64,000 nt of DNA from SIG307 sp964609025 (GTDB lineage: Bacteria; Bacillota; Clostridia; Lachnospirales; Lachnospiraceae): NCBI GenBank assembly GCA_964609025.1, contig CAZSQM010000002.1:1-64000 (forward strand), read 5' to 3'. The notes under the pieces are model-generated. The model did not search any database, was not told the origin of the DNA, and saw only the letters and a list, made by a program, of their open reading frames with translations. A program made the translations under genes and the position numbers. The stretch's first letter is position 1; the number at the start of each line of letters is the position of its first letter. Shown here piece by piece: positions 16,068 to 24,595 of the stretch.

Positions 16068-18974
16068 ATGAATTTCAGCAAAGACGAAACAAACCAGAAG
16101 ATTCACAATCTAAAATCAAGCGGCAAACGGCTTTCCACGAAACTGAACGTCAACATATTCCGTCTTTTCCTCATTGGCATCATCTTTGTGGCAGTCATCG
16201 GTGTGGCCGCCGTTGCGGGTATTGTCAACGGCCTTTCCGCCACCGTGCCGAGCATTGACCTGATTAATGTCGTACCGACCGGCTACGCTTCCAACACCTA
16301 CTATCGGGACGGTTCCCACGCGGAAACCCTTGCCGGTGTCGAGGCAAACCGCGACTACGTTTCCATCGACGAGCTTCCGGAACACATTAAATATGCTTTT
16401 GTTGCTATGGAGGACGAGCGTTTTTATGAGCACAACGGTATTGATATGCGCGGTATTATGCGTGCGCTGGTTTCCAACCTGACAACCGGAAGTCTGGATT
16501 ACGGTGCCAGCACAATTACGCAGCAGCTTTTGAAAAACCAGGTATTCGGCGGCGGCAACGAAGACAACCCGTTTGTAAAGCTGTCCCGAAAGATACAGGA
16601 GCAGTTCCTCGCCGTGGAATTGGAAAATAAATTATCCAAAGACACGATTCTCGAATACTACATCAATACCGTAAACTACGGCAATACCGCCTACGGCATT
16701 CAGACCGCGGCACAGATTTACTTTAACAAAGACGCAAAGGATTTGACCATATCGGAAGTTGCCGTATTGGCGGCAATTCCCTGGTCCCCGACCTACCAGA
16801 ATCCGATTAATTACCCGGAGGATAATGCACGGCGCCGTAACGATTGTTTAGTGCTGATGCTGGAAAACGGCTTCTGTACGCAGGAGGAATACGACGAAGC
16901 TATGGCAGATGACCCGTACAGCCGTATCCAGCTGGTTGCCGAGGAAAAGAACGAAACTTCCTATTACAGTTACTTTACCGACGCTGTAATCGACGCGGTC
17001 ATTAACGATTTGGTAGAACGAAAGGGCTACACGCAGGCGCAGGCAACCTCTATGGTTTATACCAGCGGTCTGAGCATTTACACAACGCAGGACCGCACGA
17101 TACAGGATATCTGCGACGATGTTTATACGGATGAGTCCATGTTTCCCGCGTTCGGTACGGGTGCAGGCGAGGGTTCTCTTTACGAATTAAGCTATGCTCT
17201 CTCCGTGCAGAAAGCGGACGGCACTACCATCCACTATCAGCTGTCCGATTTGATTTCCTATTTCGATCGTTTTAAAAATGACCGTTCCGTGATTGTACAA
17301 CTAAACCAAGGCGTGTATCAGCTTCTTTGTGCCAGCGACGAATCCATGACCGCATATCTGGATGAGTTTTATGCCGCGCATGTAGAGGAAGGCGATGAAG
17401 AAAACGGCATTACCGGTGACACTGTTCTTGGTGAACGGCGCACCTTTACCGCGCAGCCGCAGTCTTCTTTCTGTCTGATGAACCACAATACCGGCGAGGT
17501 ACTTGCTCTCGTCGGCGGCAGAGGCGAAAAGACCGGCAGCCGTACCTTAAACCGTGCAACGACAGCGACCCGTGCCGTCGGTTCTACCTTTAAGGTGCTT
17601 GCGGCCTTTCTTCCGGCAATCGACAGCGCAGGCATGACCCTTGCCACCCCGATTGACGACCGGCCTTACTACTACCCGAACACCCAGAAGGAGGTTATCA
17701 ACTGGTGGGCAAAAGGAAACAAGGAGTTCTTTAACGGACCGTTTTACGGTCTGAACACGATACGGCGCGGCATTTCCTACTCTATGAACGTTATCGCGGT
17801 ACGGACGTTAGAGATGGTTTCTCCGCAGATTTCCTTTAATTACTTAAAGAAGCTCGGGTTCAGCACATTGGTCGAGTCCCGCTACGATGAAACCACGGGA
17901 AAAACTTACTCCGACATCAACCTTTCCCTCGCCCTCGGCGGCCTGACGGACGGCGTTACGAACTTAGAGCTTACCGCTGCTTACGCAACCATTGCAAACG
18001 GCGGCGTATACAATAAACCGTATCTGTATACCAAGGTATTGGACCATGACGGACGCGTACTGTTATCCAATGAGCCGGAGTCCTCGCAGGTAATTAAAAC
18101 CTCCACCGCTTATCTTTTGACGAGTGCAATGGTGGATACCGTTTCCGGCGGTGCCGGCGTAGGCACGGGCAGTCGCCTCCGTTTTAAAGATTATAAGATG
18201 CCGGTTGCCGGAAAGACCGGTACCGCTTCCAACAATAACGACCTCTGGTTCTGCGGCTATACCCCGTACTACACCGCTTCTATCTGGTCCGGCTTCGATA
18301 ACAATTTTTCGCAGATTGACCAGAGCTACCAGCAGGATATCTGGCGTACCATTATGGAGCGTGTTCATGCCGCTTTGGCGCTTCCGTACAAGGAATTTAC
18401 CGTTCCGGATTCGATCGTCACCGCAAAGATTTGTACCAAATCCGGCAAGCTTGCCGTTGACGGCGTCTGCGACGCCGCGGAAGGCGGTTCCACCGTCCGC
18501 ACGGAGTATTTTGCCAAAGGAACGGTGCCGCTTGAAAAATGCGATGTTCACATCAAGGCATCCATCTGCTCGGAAACCGGGAAGCTTGCCGGCGCAGGCT
18601 GCCCTGCGGAGCTTGTTACAGAGAAAGTATTGCTGCTGAAAAATGAAATTGAATTATTGGATTGGGAAGGAAATGTAATCGAATATGTGACCTCCGATAC
18701 GCCGAATCTCCTCCCGACCGGAGAAGACGCCCTTTGTACGGTTCACAATGACGTAACGCCGACGCCTGACCCGACCAATCCAAACCTTACCCCGACGCCG
18801 GGCGGCACGGAAACACCGATACCGACAGAGCCGACTCTAACCGGCACGCCGACTCCGGTTCCGACCAACCCACCGGTACAGGCGCCGGAGGAGGAAGCAA
18901 CGGAAGAGGAAGAGCTTTCCCCTACGCCGACCTTGCCTCCGTCGCCGACTGTTATTCCTATTATTTTCTATTAA
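16068..18974 (+). CDS. Class A penicillin-binding protein (transglycosylase/transpeptidase)
   Basis: Bifunctional peptidoglycan synthase of the PBP1A type, 968 residues. A short cytoplasmic tail precedes a transmembrane helix (about 31-57). The GT51 transglycosylase domain shows EDERFYEHNGID (catalytic Glu about 115) and STITQQLLKNQ. The transpeptidase domain has STFK (Ser 506, Lys 509), SMN, and KTGT (716-719). A cysteine-containing segment and a long P/T-rich, acidic tail (about 890-960) follow, similar in style to extracellular linkers. Preceded by AAAGGAC; luxS starts 30 bases downstream, so the two may share a transcript. Confidence 0.94.
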   Translation: MNFSKDETNQKIHNLKSSGKRLSTKLNVNIFRLFLIGIIFVAVIGVAAVAGIVNGLSATVPSIDLINVVPTGYASNTYYRDGSHAETLAGVEANRDYVSIDELPEHIKYAFVAMEDERFYEHNGIDMRGIMRALVSNLTTGSLDYGASTITQQLLKNQVFGGGNEDNPFVKLSRKIQEQFLAVELENKLSKDTILEYYINTVNYGNTAYGIQTAAQIYFNKDAKDLTISEVAVLAAIPWSPTYQNPINYPEDNARRRNDCLVLMLENGFCTQEEYDEAMADDPYSRIQLVAEEKNETSYYSYFTDAVIDAVINDLVERKGYTQAQATSMVYTSGLSIYTTQDRTIQDICDDVYTDESMFPAFGTGAGEGSLYELSYALSVQKADGTTIHYQLSDLISYFDRFKNDRSVIVQLNQGVYQLLCASDESMTAYLDEFYAAHVEEGDEENGITGDTVLGERRTFTAQPQSSFCLMNHNTGEVLALVGGRGEKTGSRTLNRATTATRAVGSTFKVLAAFLPAIDSAGMTLATPIDDRPYYYPNTQKEVINWWAKGNKEFFNGPFYGLNTIRRGISYSMNVIAVRTLEMVSPQISFNYLKKLGFSTLVESRYDETTGKTYSDINLSLALGGLTDGVTNLELTAAYATIANGGVYNKPYLYTKVLDHDGRVLLSNEPESSQVIKTSTAYLLTSAMVDTVSGGAGVGTGSRLRFKDYKMPVAGKTGTASNNNDLWFCGYTPYYTASIWSGFDNNFSQIDQSYQQDIWRTIMERVHAALALPYKEFTVPDSIVTAKICTKSGKLAVDGVCDAAEGGSTVRTEYFAKGTVPLEKCDVHIKASICSETGKLAGAGCPAELVTEKVLLLKNEIELLDWEGNVIEYVTSDTPNLLPTGEDALCTVHNDVTPTPDPTNPNLTPTPGGTETPIPTEPTLTGTPTPVPTNPPVQAPEEEATEEEELSPTPTLPPSPTVIPIIFY

Positions 18975-19004
18975 CACGTTTACGAACCGAAAGGAGCTTT
19001 ACGA

Positions 19005-19484
19005 ATGAAACCGATTGCCAGCTTTACAATTAATCACCTGACCTTATTACCGGGAGTCTATGTTTCCAGAAAAGATACCGTCAAAGATACGGTTATCACC
19101 ACGTTTGACATCCGTATTACCCGTCCGAATACGGAACCGGTAATGAATACCGCAGAGGTGCATACCATAGAACACCTTGGAGCCACCTTTCTGCGGAATC
19201 ACCCGGAATTCGGTTCCCGGGTTGTCTACTTCGGACCGATGGGCTGCCGGACCGGTTTCTATCTCCTGCTTGCGGGAGATTTCGAATCCGCCGACATTCT
19301 GCCGCTGCTGCGGGAATTATTTACCTTTATCCGCGATTACAAAGGCGAGGTTCCGGGGGCTTCCGCCATCGCCTGCGGCAATTACCTCGATATGAATCTG
19401 CCGATGGCAAACTACTACGGCGACCGCTTCCTGCGGGAAGTCTTAGACGGGATTACCGAAGAACGGCTGCACTATCCGGAATAA
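19005..19484 (+). CDS. luxS: S-ribosylhomocysteine lyase LuxS
   Basis: Cleaves S-ribosylhomocysteine to homocysteine and the precursor of autoinducer-2, in the activated methyl cycle. The 159-residue product has all active-site features: HTIEH (H53, E56, H57), the catalytic Cys in MGCRTGFY (C81), and the zinc-ligand Cys in AIACGNY (C124). A GGAG site precedes the ATG. It follows the penicillin-binding protein gene closely; foldback element 2 begins about 20 bases after its stop. Confidence 0.96.
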   Translation: MKPIASFTINHLTLLPGVYVSRKDTVKDTVITTFDIRITRPNTEPVMNTAEVHTIEHLGATFLRNHPEFGSRVVYFGPMGCRTGFYLLLAGDFESADILPLLRELFTFIRDYKGEVPGASAIACGNYLDMNLPMANYYGDRFLREVLDGITEERLHYPE

Positions 19485-19502
19485 AGTGCCCGCATCCCAA
19501 GA

Positions 19503-19826
19503 AAAAGGGGCTGTCGCATCAATGAAATGCGCGGCCCCACTCTTGCGATTAGGGAATATGCTCATAAAAAGTTGCAGAAATTCATCTGTTTTTTCAAAGC
19601 GCAACGCTTCGTCAAACTTCCTCTAAAAGCAGCTAAGCCGCTCAGGTGCGGCCTCGCGCCTAAGCTGTTCTAAGAGGTGATTTTGACTCAGCTAAAAACG
19701 CGGTCCTTCGGACAAATTCAAAAGCAGATGAATCTCTGCAACTTTTTAACAACAGTGTCCCGTCAATCGCAAGAGTACGCCACGCCCGAGCCACCGCGCA
19801 TTTCATTGATGCGACAGCACCTTTCT
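19503..19826. repeat. Long nested inverted repeat (foldback element 2)
   Basis: The gene-free stretch between luxS and the DUF4097 gene is one long imperfect palindrome centred near 19,664. Arms are 19510-19534 with 19794-19818 (25 bp, perfect), 19539-19550 with 19765-19776 (12 bp, perfect) and 19566-19588 with 19725-19747 (23 bp, one mismatch), with further pairing inward. The outer end, GGGGCTGTCGCAT, resembles terminal repeats seen on some transposase-carrying elements, so a MITE is a fair guess. It has no coding capacity. As RNA it could also act as a strong terminator for the convergent luxS and DUF4097 genes. Confidence 0.8.
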
Positions 19827-19831
19827 TATAC

Positions 19832-20821
19832 TTAATTCTCGCTAAACTCTACCGTTACCGCTCCGGAGCCGCTGTCGAACCGCAGTTCTCCGCATACATT
19901 GCTTCCGTAGCTGCCGTCCTGAAGCTTTCTTCCGTTGACCCGAAATGCTCCCGAACCACAGTCTGCCACAATCCGGTAATCCGCCTCCCTGCCGTCCAGG
20001 TGCAGCGTAACCTTGCCGCTTCCGCTGTCAAAATCACAGACCCCGGTCAGTTTTCCTGTCAGGGTAATGCTACCCGAACCGCTCTCAACCTCTGCATTCT
20101 CCGCGGTAACACCGGTCAGTTCCACTGCTCCCGAGCCGCTGTTCAAGCGCAGCTTTCCAAGTTCTGCGCTCTCTATAAAGATTCTTCCGGAGCCGCTGTC
20201 GATTCCTGTGGACTGTGCATACAGCTCCTTTCCGTATACCCTGCCGGAGCCGCTGTCAATGCTACATTGTTCTGCATGTATGCCTTGCAGGGAAACAGCT
20301 CCGGAACCGCTGTTAATTCTAAGCTCGCTCACCGTCAGGTCCGTAACGGTTGCCGAACCGCTGCCGCTGTTCACCTCCACCTGCTTCGGAACATAGCCCT
20401 CCGGCACGGTTAGCGTCACCTTTTCCTCCCTGACGCCTCCGTCAAAAATATGAAAAACCCAACGGAAAACTTCGCTTTCCGAGCTTTTCAGACTGAGTTT
20501 GCCGTCCTTACAACGAAGTTCATACTCCTCGGTTACATTTTCCGCATGCACGGAAAGCTCAGCTCCCTGCTTTATTACAATCTCCGCCGGACAGTCAATC
20601 AGAATACGTTCAATCCCCAGTTCCTCTATCTCCTCCTTTGTATAGCTTTCAAAAAGCTCCACCCGTTCCTTCTCGCCGTAAGTGATTCCGCCGATTGATA
20701 TCTCTGCCGTTCCTGCCACAACCGCAAGCAGAGCCGCCGCTATGGACGCAAAAATGGTAACGGAAAGAAAAATTGCAAATGCCATTGCACAATATTTGAT
20801 TACCTTTTGTATTCCCTTCAT
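19832..20821 (-). CDS. DUF4097-family beta-helix envelope protein
   Basis: A 329-residue protein with one N-terminal transmembrane segment (about 10-37) and an extracytoplasmic domain of the DUF4097 beta-strand-repeat family. The domain contains nine repeats built on a (N/D/E/C)-S/C-G-S-G turn about every 20 residues between residues 150 and 325, which fits a regular beta helix. Function is unknown; relatives often sit next to PspC or LiaF-like membrane-stress genes, as here. Its start overlaps the LiaF-like gene by 4 bases, so they form an operon. Confidence 0.82.
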   Translation of the reverse strand: MKGIQKVIKYCAMAFAIFLSVTIFASIAAALLAVVAGTAEISIGGITYGEKERVELFESYTKEEIEELGIERILIDCPAEIVIKQGAELSVHAENVTEEYELRCKDGKLSLKSSESEVFRWVFHIFDGGVREEKVTLTVPEGYVPKQVEVNSGSGSATVTDLTVSELRINSGSGAVSLQGIHAEQCSIDSGSGRVYGKELYAQSTGIDSGSGRIFIESAELGKLRLNSGSGAVELTGVTAENAEVESGSGSITLTGKLTGVCDFDSGSGKVTLHLDGREADYRIVADCGSGAFRVNGRKLQDGSYGSNVCGELRFDSGSGAVTVEFSEN

Positions 20822-21477
20822 TTGATATCAACACCTCCAAACATACATAGTGCATTTACATAGAGTACCGGCCGTCCGGCATGATTCTCCACATGGCTTT
20901 TTGCGCCGCCGAAAAGTGCCGTGCGCTTTACCTTTACATTCACATCTGCCGGAACCTTAATGTCAACTCCGCCGAAAATGCTGACAGCCTCAATCACCGC
21001 CCCGTCTTCTATCACCGCATTTCTCAAATCCAAATCCAGTCCGCCGAACACCGCTTCTGCGGCGCAACCTTCAAACGCCGTGCTCTCCGACGGCGCAACG
21101 GCATTTCCCGCAAAGGTTGCCGTGTATGCCTGTTTTCCGTTATAATGATGCCGCGTGCCCGCAAACAGGCTTCCGAACAGGACAAACAGCCCAATGATAA
21201 AGAAAATTGCCGGTATCAGCAGCTTTGCAATCACATTTCCCGCTATCACGTTGTTTCTCTCCAGTAACAGCAGAATCCCGCATAACATTATAATCGTATT
21301 TACCGGCCCCGGACCGTTTTTTATCATACCGATAAAGCACGGAAAAATAATGAGCAGTGTCCACCAGCCCGGAAAAAACACGGAAAATTCCCAAAAGCCC
21401 ATGACCTTACCGCCCACTACAATACCTACCGCAATCAGCACCAGCCCCCACAAAATATTCGCTATCTTTTCTCTCAT
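20818..21477 (-). CDS. LiaF-like membrane protein
   Basis: A 219-residue membrane protein. The first 105 residues hold about four hydrophobic helices; the C-terminal soluble part shows the repeating F-G-G beta pattern (AVFGGLDLDL, SIFGGVDIKV, ALFGGAK, CMFGGVDIK) of the LiaF/cell-wall-antibiotic-response C-terminal domain. In Bacillus LiaF restrains a cell-envelope-stress sensor; no LiaRS pair is visible here, so the partner is unknown. ATG at 21477 with GGGG ten bases upstream; a good promoter lies 41 bases before it. Confidence 0.82.
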   Translation of the reverse strand: MREKIANILWGLVLIAVGIVVGGKVMGFWEFSVFFPGWWTLLIIFPCFIGMIKNGPGPVNTIIMLCGILLLLERNNVIAGNVIAKLLIPAIFFIIGLFVLFGSLFAGTRHHYNGKQAYTATFAGNAVAPSESTAFEGCAAEAVFGGLDLDLRNAVIEDGAVIEAVSIFGGVDIKVPADVNVKVKRTALFGGAKSHVENHAGRPVLYVNALCMFGGVDIK

Positions 21478-21517
21478 GTCTTAAAAGCCCCTTTCTGCAA
21501 TTTCTGACTTCGGTTTC

Positions 21518-21546
21518 ATTGTAACCTATCCCACGCCTCAGTTCAA
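21518..21546 (-). promoter_or_regulatory. Promoter of the LiaF-like/DUF4097 operon
   Basis: TTGAAC (21541-21546), 17-bp spacer, TACAAT (21518-21523) on the minus strand; start near 21511, about 34 nt before the ATG. Confidence 0.65.
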
Positions 21547-21607
21547 GTTAGAATCAAATTAGTTTTTTCTAATCGTTTTTTAATCTTTGCGCACTTAAAA
21601 AGCAACG

Positions 21608-21632
21608 AAAACCCTTGAAAATCAAGGGTTTT
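21608..21632. terminator. Hairpin next to the left attachment site
   Basis: Perfect 11-bp stem (21608-21618 with 21622-21632), 3-base loop, with T-rich sequence on both sides, so it could act in both directions. It lies on the host side, 12 bases from the att core, and would stop phage lysis-gene transcripts from entering the LiaF-like operon. Confidence 0.7.
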
Positions 21633-21643
21633 CTCATTTTCCG

Positions 21644-21663
21644 TGTTGCTAGTTTGTTGCTAT
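21644..21663 (+). other. Left attachment site (attL core)
   Basis: The 20-bp sequence tgttgctagtttgttgctat is repeated exactly at 63938-63957, just past the integrase stop. It contains two copies of GTTGCTA eleven bases apart. The two copies define the ends of the prophage. Here the site is intergenic, not in a tRNA. Confidence 0.88.
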
Positions 21664-21686
21664 TTATGTACCTAAATAGCAACAAA
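21653..21686. repeat. Inverted repeat adjoining attL (integrase-site-like)
   Basis: A 14-bp perfect inverted repeat, 21653-21666 with 21673-21686 around a 6-base centre, includes the second GTTGCTA of the att core and an inverted copy just inside the prophage. Repeats of this type beside an att core are usual binding sites for tyrosine integrases; the role is inferred. Confidence 0.6.
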
Positions 21687-21699
21687 TAACAATCAATTT

Positions 21700-22356
21700 T
21701 TACTGAATTACCACCCAGCTTCCCGGACTTCCCTTCGTTTTGGTAACATTCACTGCTTTTCCGTATACCTTATACACTATGTACTTTCCAGGCACAACAC
21801 GATTTCGCACGTCTTTTCCGGCAACCGCATCTGCCGCTGTGTTATGTCCGGTCAGCTCTTTGGCTATCTGCACCGTGTCACCAGCCGCAAGCGGCTTGTC
21901 CATCTGCTCAATCCAATCCGGAATGCCATAAAAGCTCCACTCGCTCGCAACAAACTTTCTGTATTCGCATCCGTTCCACATCTCGAACAGCATTCCGTCA
22001 CCTGTATAGATTGCCACATGGACTATCTTACCGCTTTCCTGCCGGAAAATCAAGCACACGACTTTCTCCGGCATCTTTTCGACATTGCCCTTTTCGATAC
22101 ACTCGGAGTAGTATCCTTCGGCTGTGTTGTCCTTTCCGGATAAAGGATGCAGGAACCCGCTACAATCTGCCCCTATTTTTCCCTCTACATCTTCAAGCGA
22201 TATGTTTTTATAGTTCTCCGTTCCGAATCTCGATTTGAGCGACTCAATCAGGTCCTCTGTGATGATTTCCACATCTGCTCCCCAAAGGTACACCGAGCCT
22301 GCTGCCCGCATCATCTTCCCATAACGAATAACCCCGGATGCACTAACCTTACTCAT
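21700..22356 (-). CDS. Endolysin, NlpC/P60-like
   Basis: Probable cell-wall-cleaving lysin of 218 residues. The N-terminal part has the Cys motif GADCSGFLHPL and the His motif KIVHVAIYTGDG of NlpC/P60-type peptidases. The C-terminal 60 residues (from about AGDTVQIAKE) look like a small wall-binding SH3-like domain. A longer frame exists, but the ATG at 22356 gives the sensible N terminus and overlaps the holin-like gene by 8 bases. Last gene of the late operon, next to attL. Confidence 0.8.
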   Translation of the reverse strand: MSKVSASGVIRYGKMMRAAGSVYLWGADVEIITEDLIESLKSRFGTENYKNISLEDVEGKIGADCSGFLHPLSGKDNTAEGYYSECIEKGNVEKMPEKVVCLIFRQESGKIVHVAIYTGDGMLFEMWNGCEYRKFVASEWSFYGIPDWIEQMDKPLAAGDTVQIAKELTGHNTAADAVAGKDVRNRVVPGKYIVYKVYGKAVNVTKTKGSPGSWVVIQ

Positions 22357-22558
22357 TGCTATCACCATCCTTTTTCTCTGTCTGTTCCTTCGATTTCTGT
22401 GCCTGCGTCCCAAAGTAGAACGAAACAATTACTGTGAATACTGTCAAAAAGTCCTGCCCCGTAATGCGCCCTGTCAGCGCAAGCGCGGCGAATACGATTG
22501 TCATCACTATCGTAACAATGCTCTTTACGTCAATCAGCCTTGCAATTTTCTCTCTCAT
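22349..22558 (-). CDS. Small membrane protein, probable holin
   Basis: 69 residues with two hydrophobic segments (about 13-29 and 37-50) and a charged C terminus rich in K, E and D. The size, topology and place just before the endolysin fit a holin. Ribosome site GGGAG precedes the ATG. Overlaps both neighbours, so translation is likely coupled. Confidence 0.7.
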   Translation of the reverse strand: MREKIARLIDVKSIVTIVMTIVFAALALTGRITGQDFLTVFTVIVSFYFGTQAQKSKEQTEKKDGDSNE

Positions 22559-22871
22559 GTTTCTCTCCCTTCTCCGGCGGCTCCGTCGGAAGCGCCATGA
22601 TCTCCTCGTACAACTTCGTACCTACTCCGTTGCCTTTTAGCGCGTGATACTGCTTATAGATGTCCTCGATTGACTGTTTTACATAGATAGGACAATACTC
22701 CTTATCATCGTGGTATTTGTTGTATACACGGATTATCTCCGCCCGTAGCAAGGCTCGGATACCCGCGCGACTCGCCCTCACTTGGGCGTACAGGTATCCA
22801 ATCACCGGCGCTGCGGCAGCACATATCCATCCAGGCCATGATTCTGCAATATAATCCATCAATACTTTCAT
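22530..22871 (-). CDS. Small phage membrane protein of the lysis module
   Basis: 113 residues, one hydrophobic segment near the N terminus (about 12-31) followed by a charged helical domain. The ATG at 22871 (GGGAG seven bases upstream) is preferred over a longer frame. It overlaps the holin-like gene by 29 bases. It may be a second holin or an antiholin; no family is recognised with certainty. Confidence 0.65.
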   Translation of the reverse strand: MKVLMDYIAESWPGWICAAAAPVIGYLYAQVRASRAGIRALLRAEIIRVYNKYHDDKEYCPIYVKQSIEDIYKQYHALKGNGVGTKLYEEIMALPTEPPEKGEKHERENCKAD

Positions 22872-22894
22872 GGTCTTTCTCCCTTCTGCAAACT

Positions 22895-22937
22895 GCACAA
22901 AAGATAATCCCTTTCTTTCGTGGATTATCTTTTGTGC
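22895..22937 (-). terminator. Long perfect hairpin before the lysis genes
   Basis: A perfect 16-bp stem (22895-22910 with 22922-22937) with an 11-base loop fills the gap between the 43-residue gene and the lysis genes. There is no T tract, so it may attenuate rather than terminate, or protect the upstream mRNA. Confidence 0.5.
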
Positions 22938-22946
22938 GTTCTTTTC

Positions 22947-23078
22947 TTACTCCGTTACAAGGTCTCCCTTGCCTGCATCAATCAGAATTTCTCTGACGTC
23001 CGCTTTAAGGCGCGCCGGTACATCTGCATAATCCTTCTTTCCGGCCAAAATCTGATTTGCCCACAGAAGTGCTACCAT
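22947..23078 (-). CDS. CD1375-like small phage protein
   Basis: 43 residues. The ATG at 23078 has a strong GGAGG site eight bases upstream; the frame is open further but without another good start. The sequence pattern VALLWANQILAGKK and a V-x-E/T-like end match a short family found beside baseplate and holin genes of Firmicutes phages. Function unknown. Confidence 0.75.
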   Translation of the reverse strand: MVALLWANQILAGKKDYADVPARLKADVREILIDAGKGDLVTE

Positions 23079-23118
23079 CGTATCTCCCTCCTTTCCGAAA
23101 AGTAATCTAAAGATAAGT

Positions 23119-23472
23119 CTACGCATAGACAATCTCCGACATTTCCAAGATGCAGCTTTCCAATAATGATACAGTATCAGCGAGCACCGCATTATCAGCT
23201 TCTAACCTTGCAATACGATCCTCCGGTGCTTCATACGGAATATACTCTGTATTCTTCACGAAACTTCCGTTTTCATAAAAATACTTTCCTTCTTCATAGT
23301 CTGCCGGAAGCGTTGCTCCTTCGACAAGCGAAAATCCATCGTCTATTACATAATGCATCAGCTTGTCCTCGGAATCGGCAAGCCGCCACTTTTTAAACGG
23401 CTCGTCATATACGCCATAGGATATTTTTTCCGCTACCGCAACAATGTTTTTCCCTTTAACCAAAATATTCAT
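23119..23472 (-). CDS. Phage protein with C-terminal coiled coil
   Basis: 117 residues, preceded by AAAGGAA. The N-terminal 80 residues are beta-rich and acidic; the last 35 form a short coiled coil (DRIARLEADNAVLADTVSLL). Such proteins lie after tail-fibre genes in many Firmicutes phages. A role at the distal end of the adsorption apparatus is likely from position, not from sequence. Confidence 0.65.
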   Translation of the reverse strand: MNILVKGKNIVAVAEKISYGVYDEPFKKWRLADSEDKLMHYVIDDGFSLVEGATLPADYEEGKYFYENGSFVKNTEYIPYEAPEDRIARLEADNAVLADTVSLLESCILEMSEIVYA

Positions 23473-23487
23473 CTTGTTTGTTCCTTT

Positions 23488-24585
23488 CTATTCTGAATAA
23501 TATCCTCCGCCGTCTATACCGTAACATCCGCAAGCCATAGACATTGACCCGCTCATTGTTATGTCAACCGTAGTCCATGTTTCTCCAAAATCATCCGTAT
23601 AGGTACAACGCATAGTATATACGTCAATATTACTTCTTCCCATAATAACAACTCTGCTTCCACCGTCCCAAGCGCACGCGAATATGGTATATGTGGATAC
23701 GATTGGATTAGGGAAAGTTGTTTTCTGCACGTATGTTTTGTTACTCACAAGATAAGTAGCTTTTCCACTTGTCACGAGCAACAGCCCATTGCTTGTGCCA
23801 ACTGCATAACTCAAACTTGCCGCAATGGAAATGATCTGCGTTAAGCCCCCGGAATCGTTTGTATTGTATACCACTGTCGGAGTTCCGGAGTTCTCCTGTT
23901 CCAAAACGTAAAGTACGCCGCCGCAGATATACAGCGCTCCCTTACTTGGATTCCAGCTCTTGTATATACGTGTAAAAGTTCCTCCCGTCATAGACTCCAC
24001 TTTGAACACACCTGTGATACGTTCAAATAGAAAATAATATGCAGCAGTCCCTCCGACAACACAATACTGGAAATCAAGAGGTTTATATGCGCTGGAATCT
24101 GAAATGTATGTAGAAAGGTTCAATGTGATTCCTTCCCATGTTACGCCGTCTTTTGTACGCCATATCCAATCGCTGCTAGAAGACACATATCCAAAAGCAT
24201 ATACATACCCGTCATTGCAGTACCGAAGCAGGCAAATTGTCCTATCAAAAGTATGCGAAAGCGTCCACGCGATACCGTCCTCGGAGTAGTATACCTTCGT
24301 TCCTGACGAAAAAAAGTATTTTCCAAGTCCAAATGTGCAACTATCTGAACTTGTAGCAGGAATACTCCCTTCGTCCCACGCGATACCATCCTCGGAATAT
24401 CCGGTAACCGAACTCCTGGTAAGTGCAAGATACTTCGGTGTGAATCCGCTCCATATTAGCTGCGCCTTATCGTTTTCATCTCCTACAAATATTTTGACAA
24501 CGCTTTGTGCCTTATCGTTTTCATCTCCTGCAAACCCCTTACTAATTTGATACGCCTTTGATGTTAAACCTCCATAACCCGCCAT
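23488..24585 (-). CDS. Tail protein with Asp-box (BNR-like) repeats
   Basis: 365 residues. After an N-terminal segment with a tandem duplication (GFAGDENDKAQS / IFVGDENDKAQL) come repeats with Asp-box turns: YYSEDGIAW, WRTKDGVTW and YTDDFGETW, as in beta-propeller sialidase-like folds. No sialidase catalytic Arg triad could be assigned, so glycan binding is more likely than cleavage. Downstream of two collagen-like fibre genes; probably part of the receptor-binding complex. AGGAGG precedes the ATG. Confidence 0.72.
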   Translation of the reverse strand: MAGYGGLTSKAYQISKGFAGDENDKAQSVVKIFVGDENDKAQLIWSGFTPKYLALTRSSVTGYSEDGIAWDEGSIPATSSDSCTFGLGKYFFSSGTKVYYSEDGIAWTLSHTFDRTICLLRYCNDGYVYAFGYVSSSSDWIWRTKDGVTWEGITLNLSTYISDSSAYKPLDFQYCVVGGTAAYYFLFERITGVFKVESMTGGTFTRIYKSWNPSKGALYICGGVLYVLEQENSGTPTVVYNTNDSGGLTQIISIAASLSYAVGTSNGLLLVTSGKATYLVSNKTYVQKTTFPNPIVSTYTIFACAWDGGSRVVIMGRSNIDVYTMRCTYTDDFGETWTTVDITMSGSMSMACGCYGIDGGGYYSE

Positions 24586-24595
24586 AACACACCTC

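Noticed and set aside
21608..21663. tRNA or tmRNA at the left attachment site
   Set aside because: No cloverleaf or CCA end is present; the sequence is a terminator followed by the att core.
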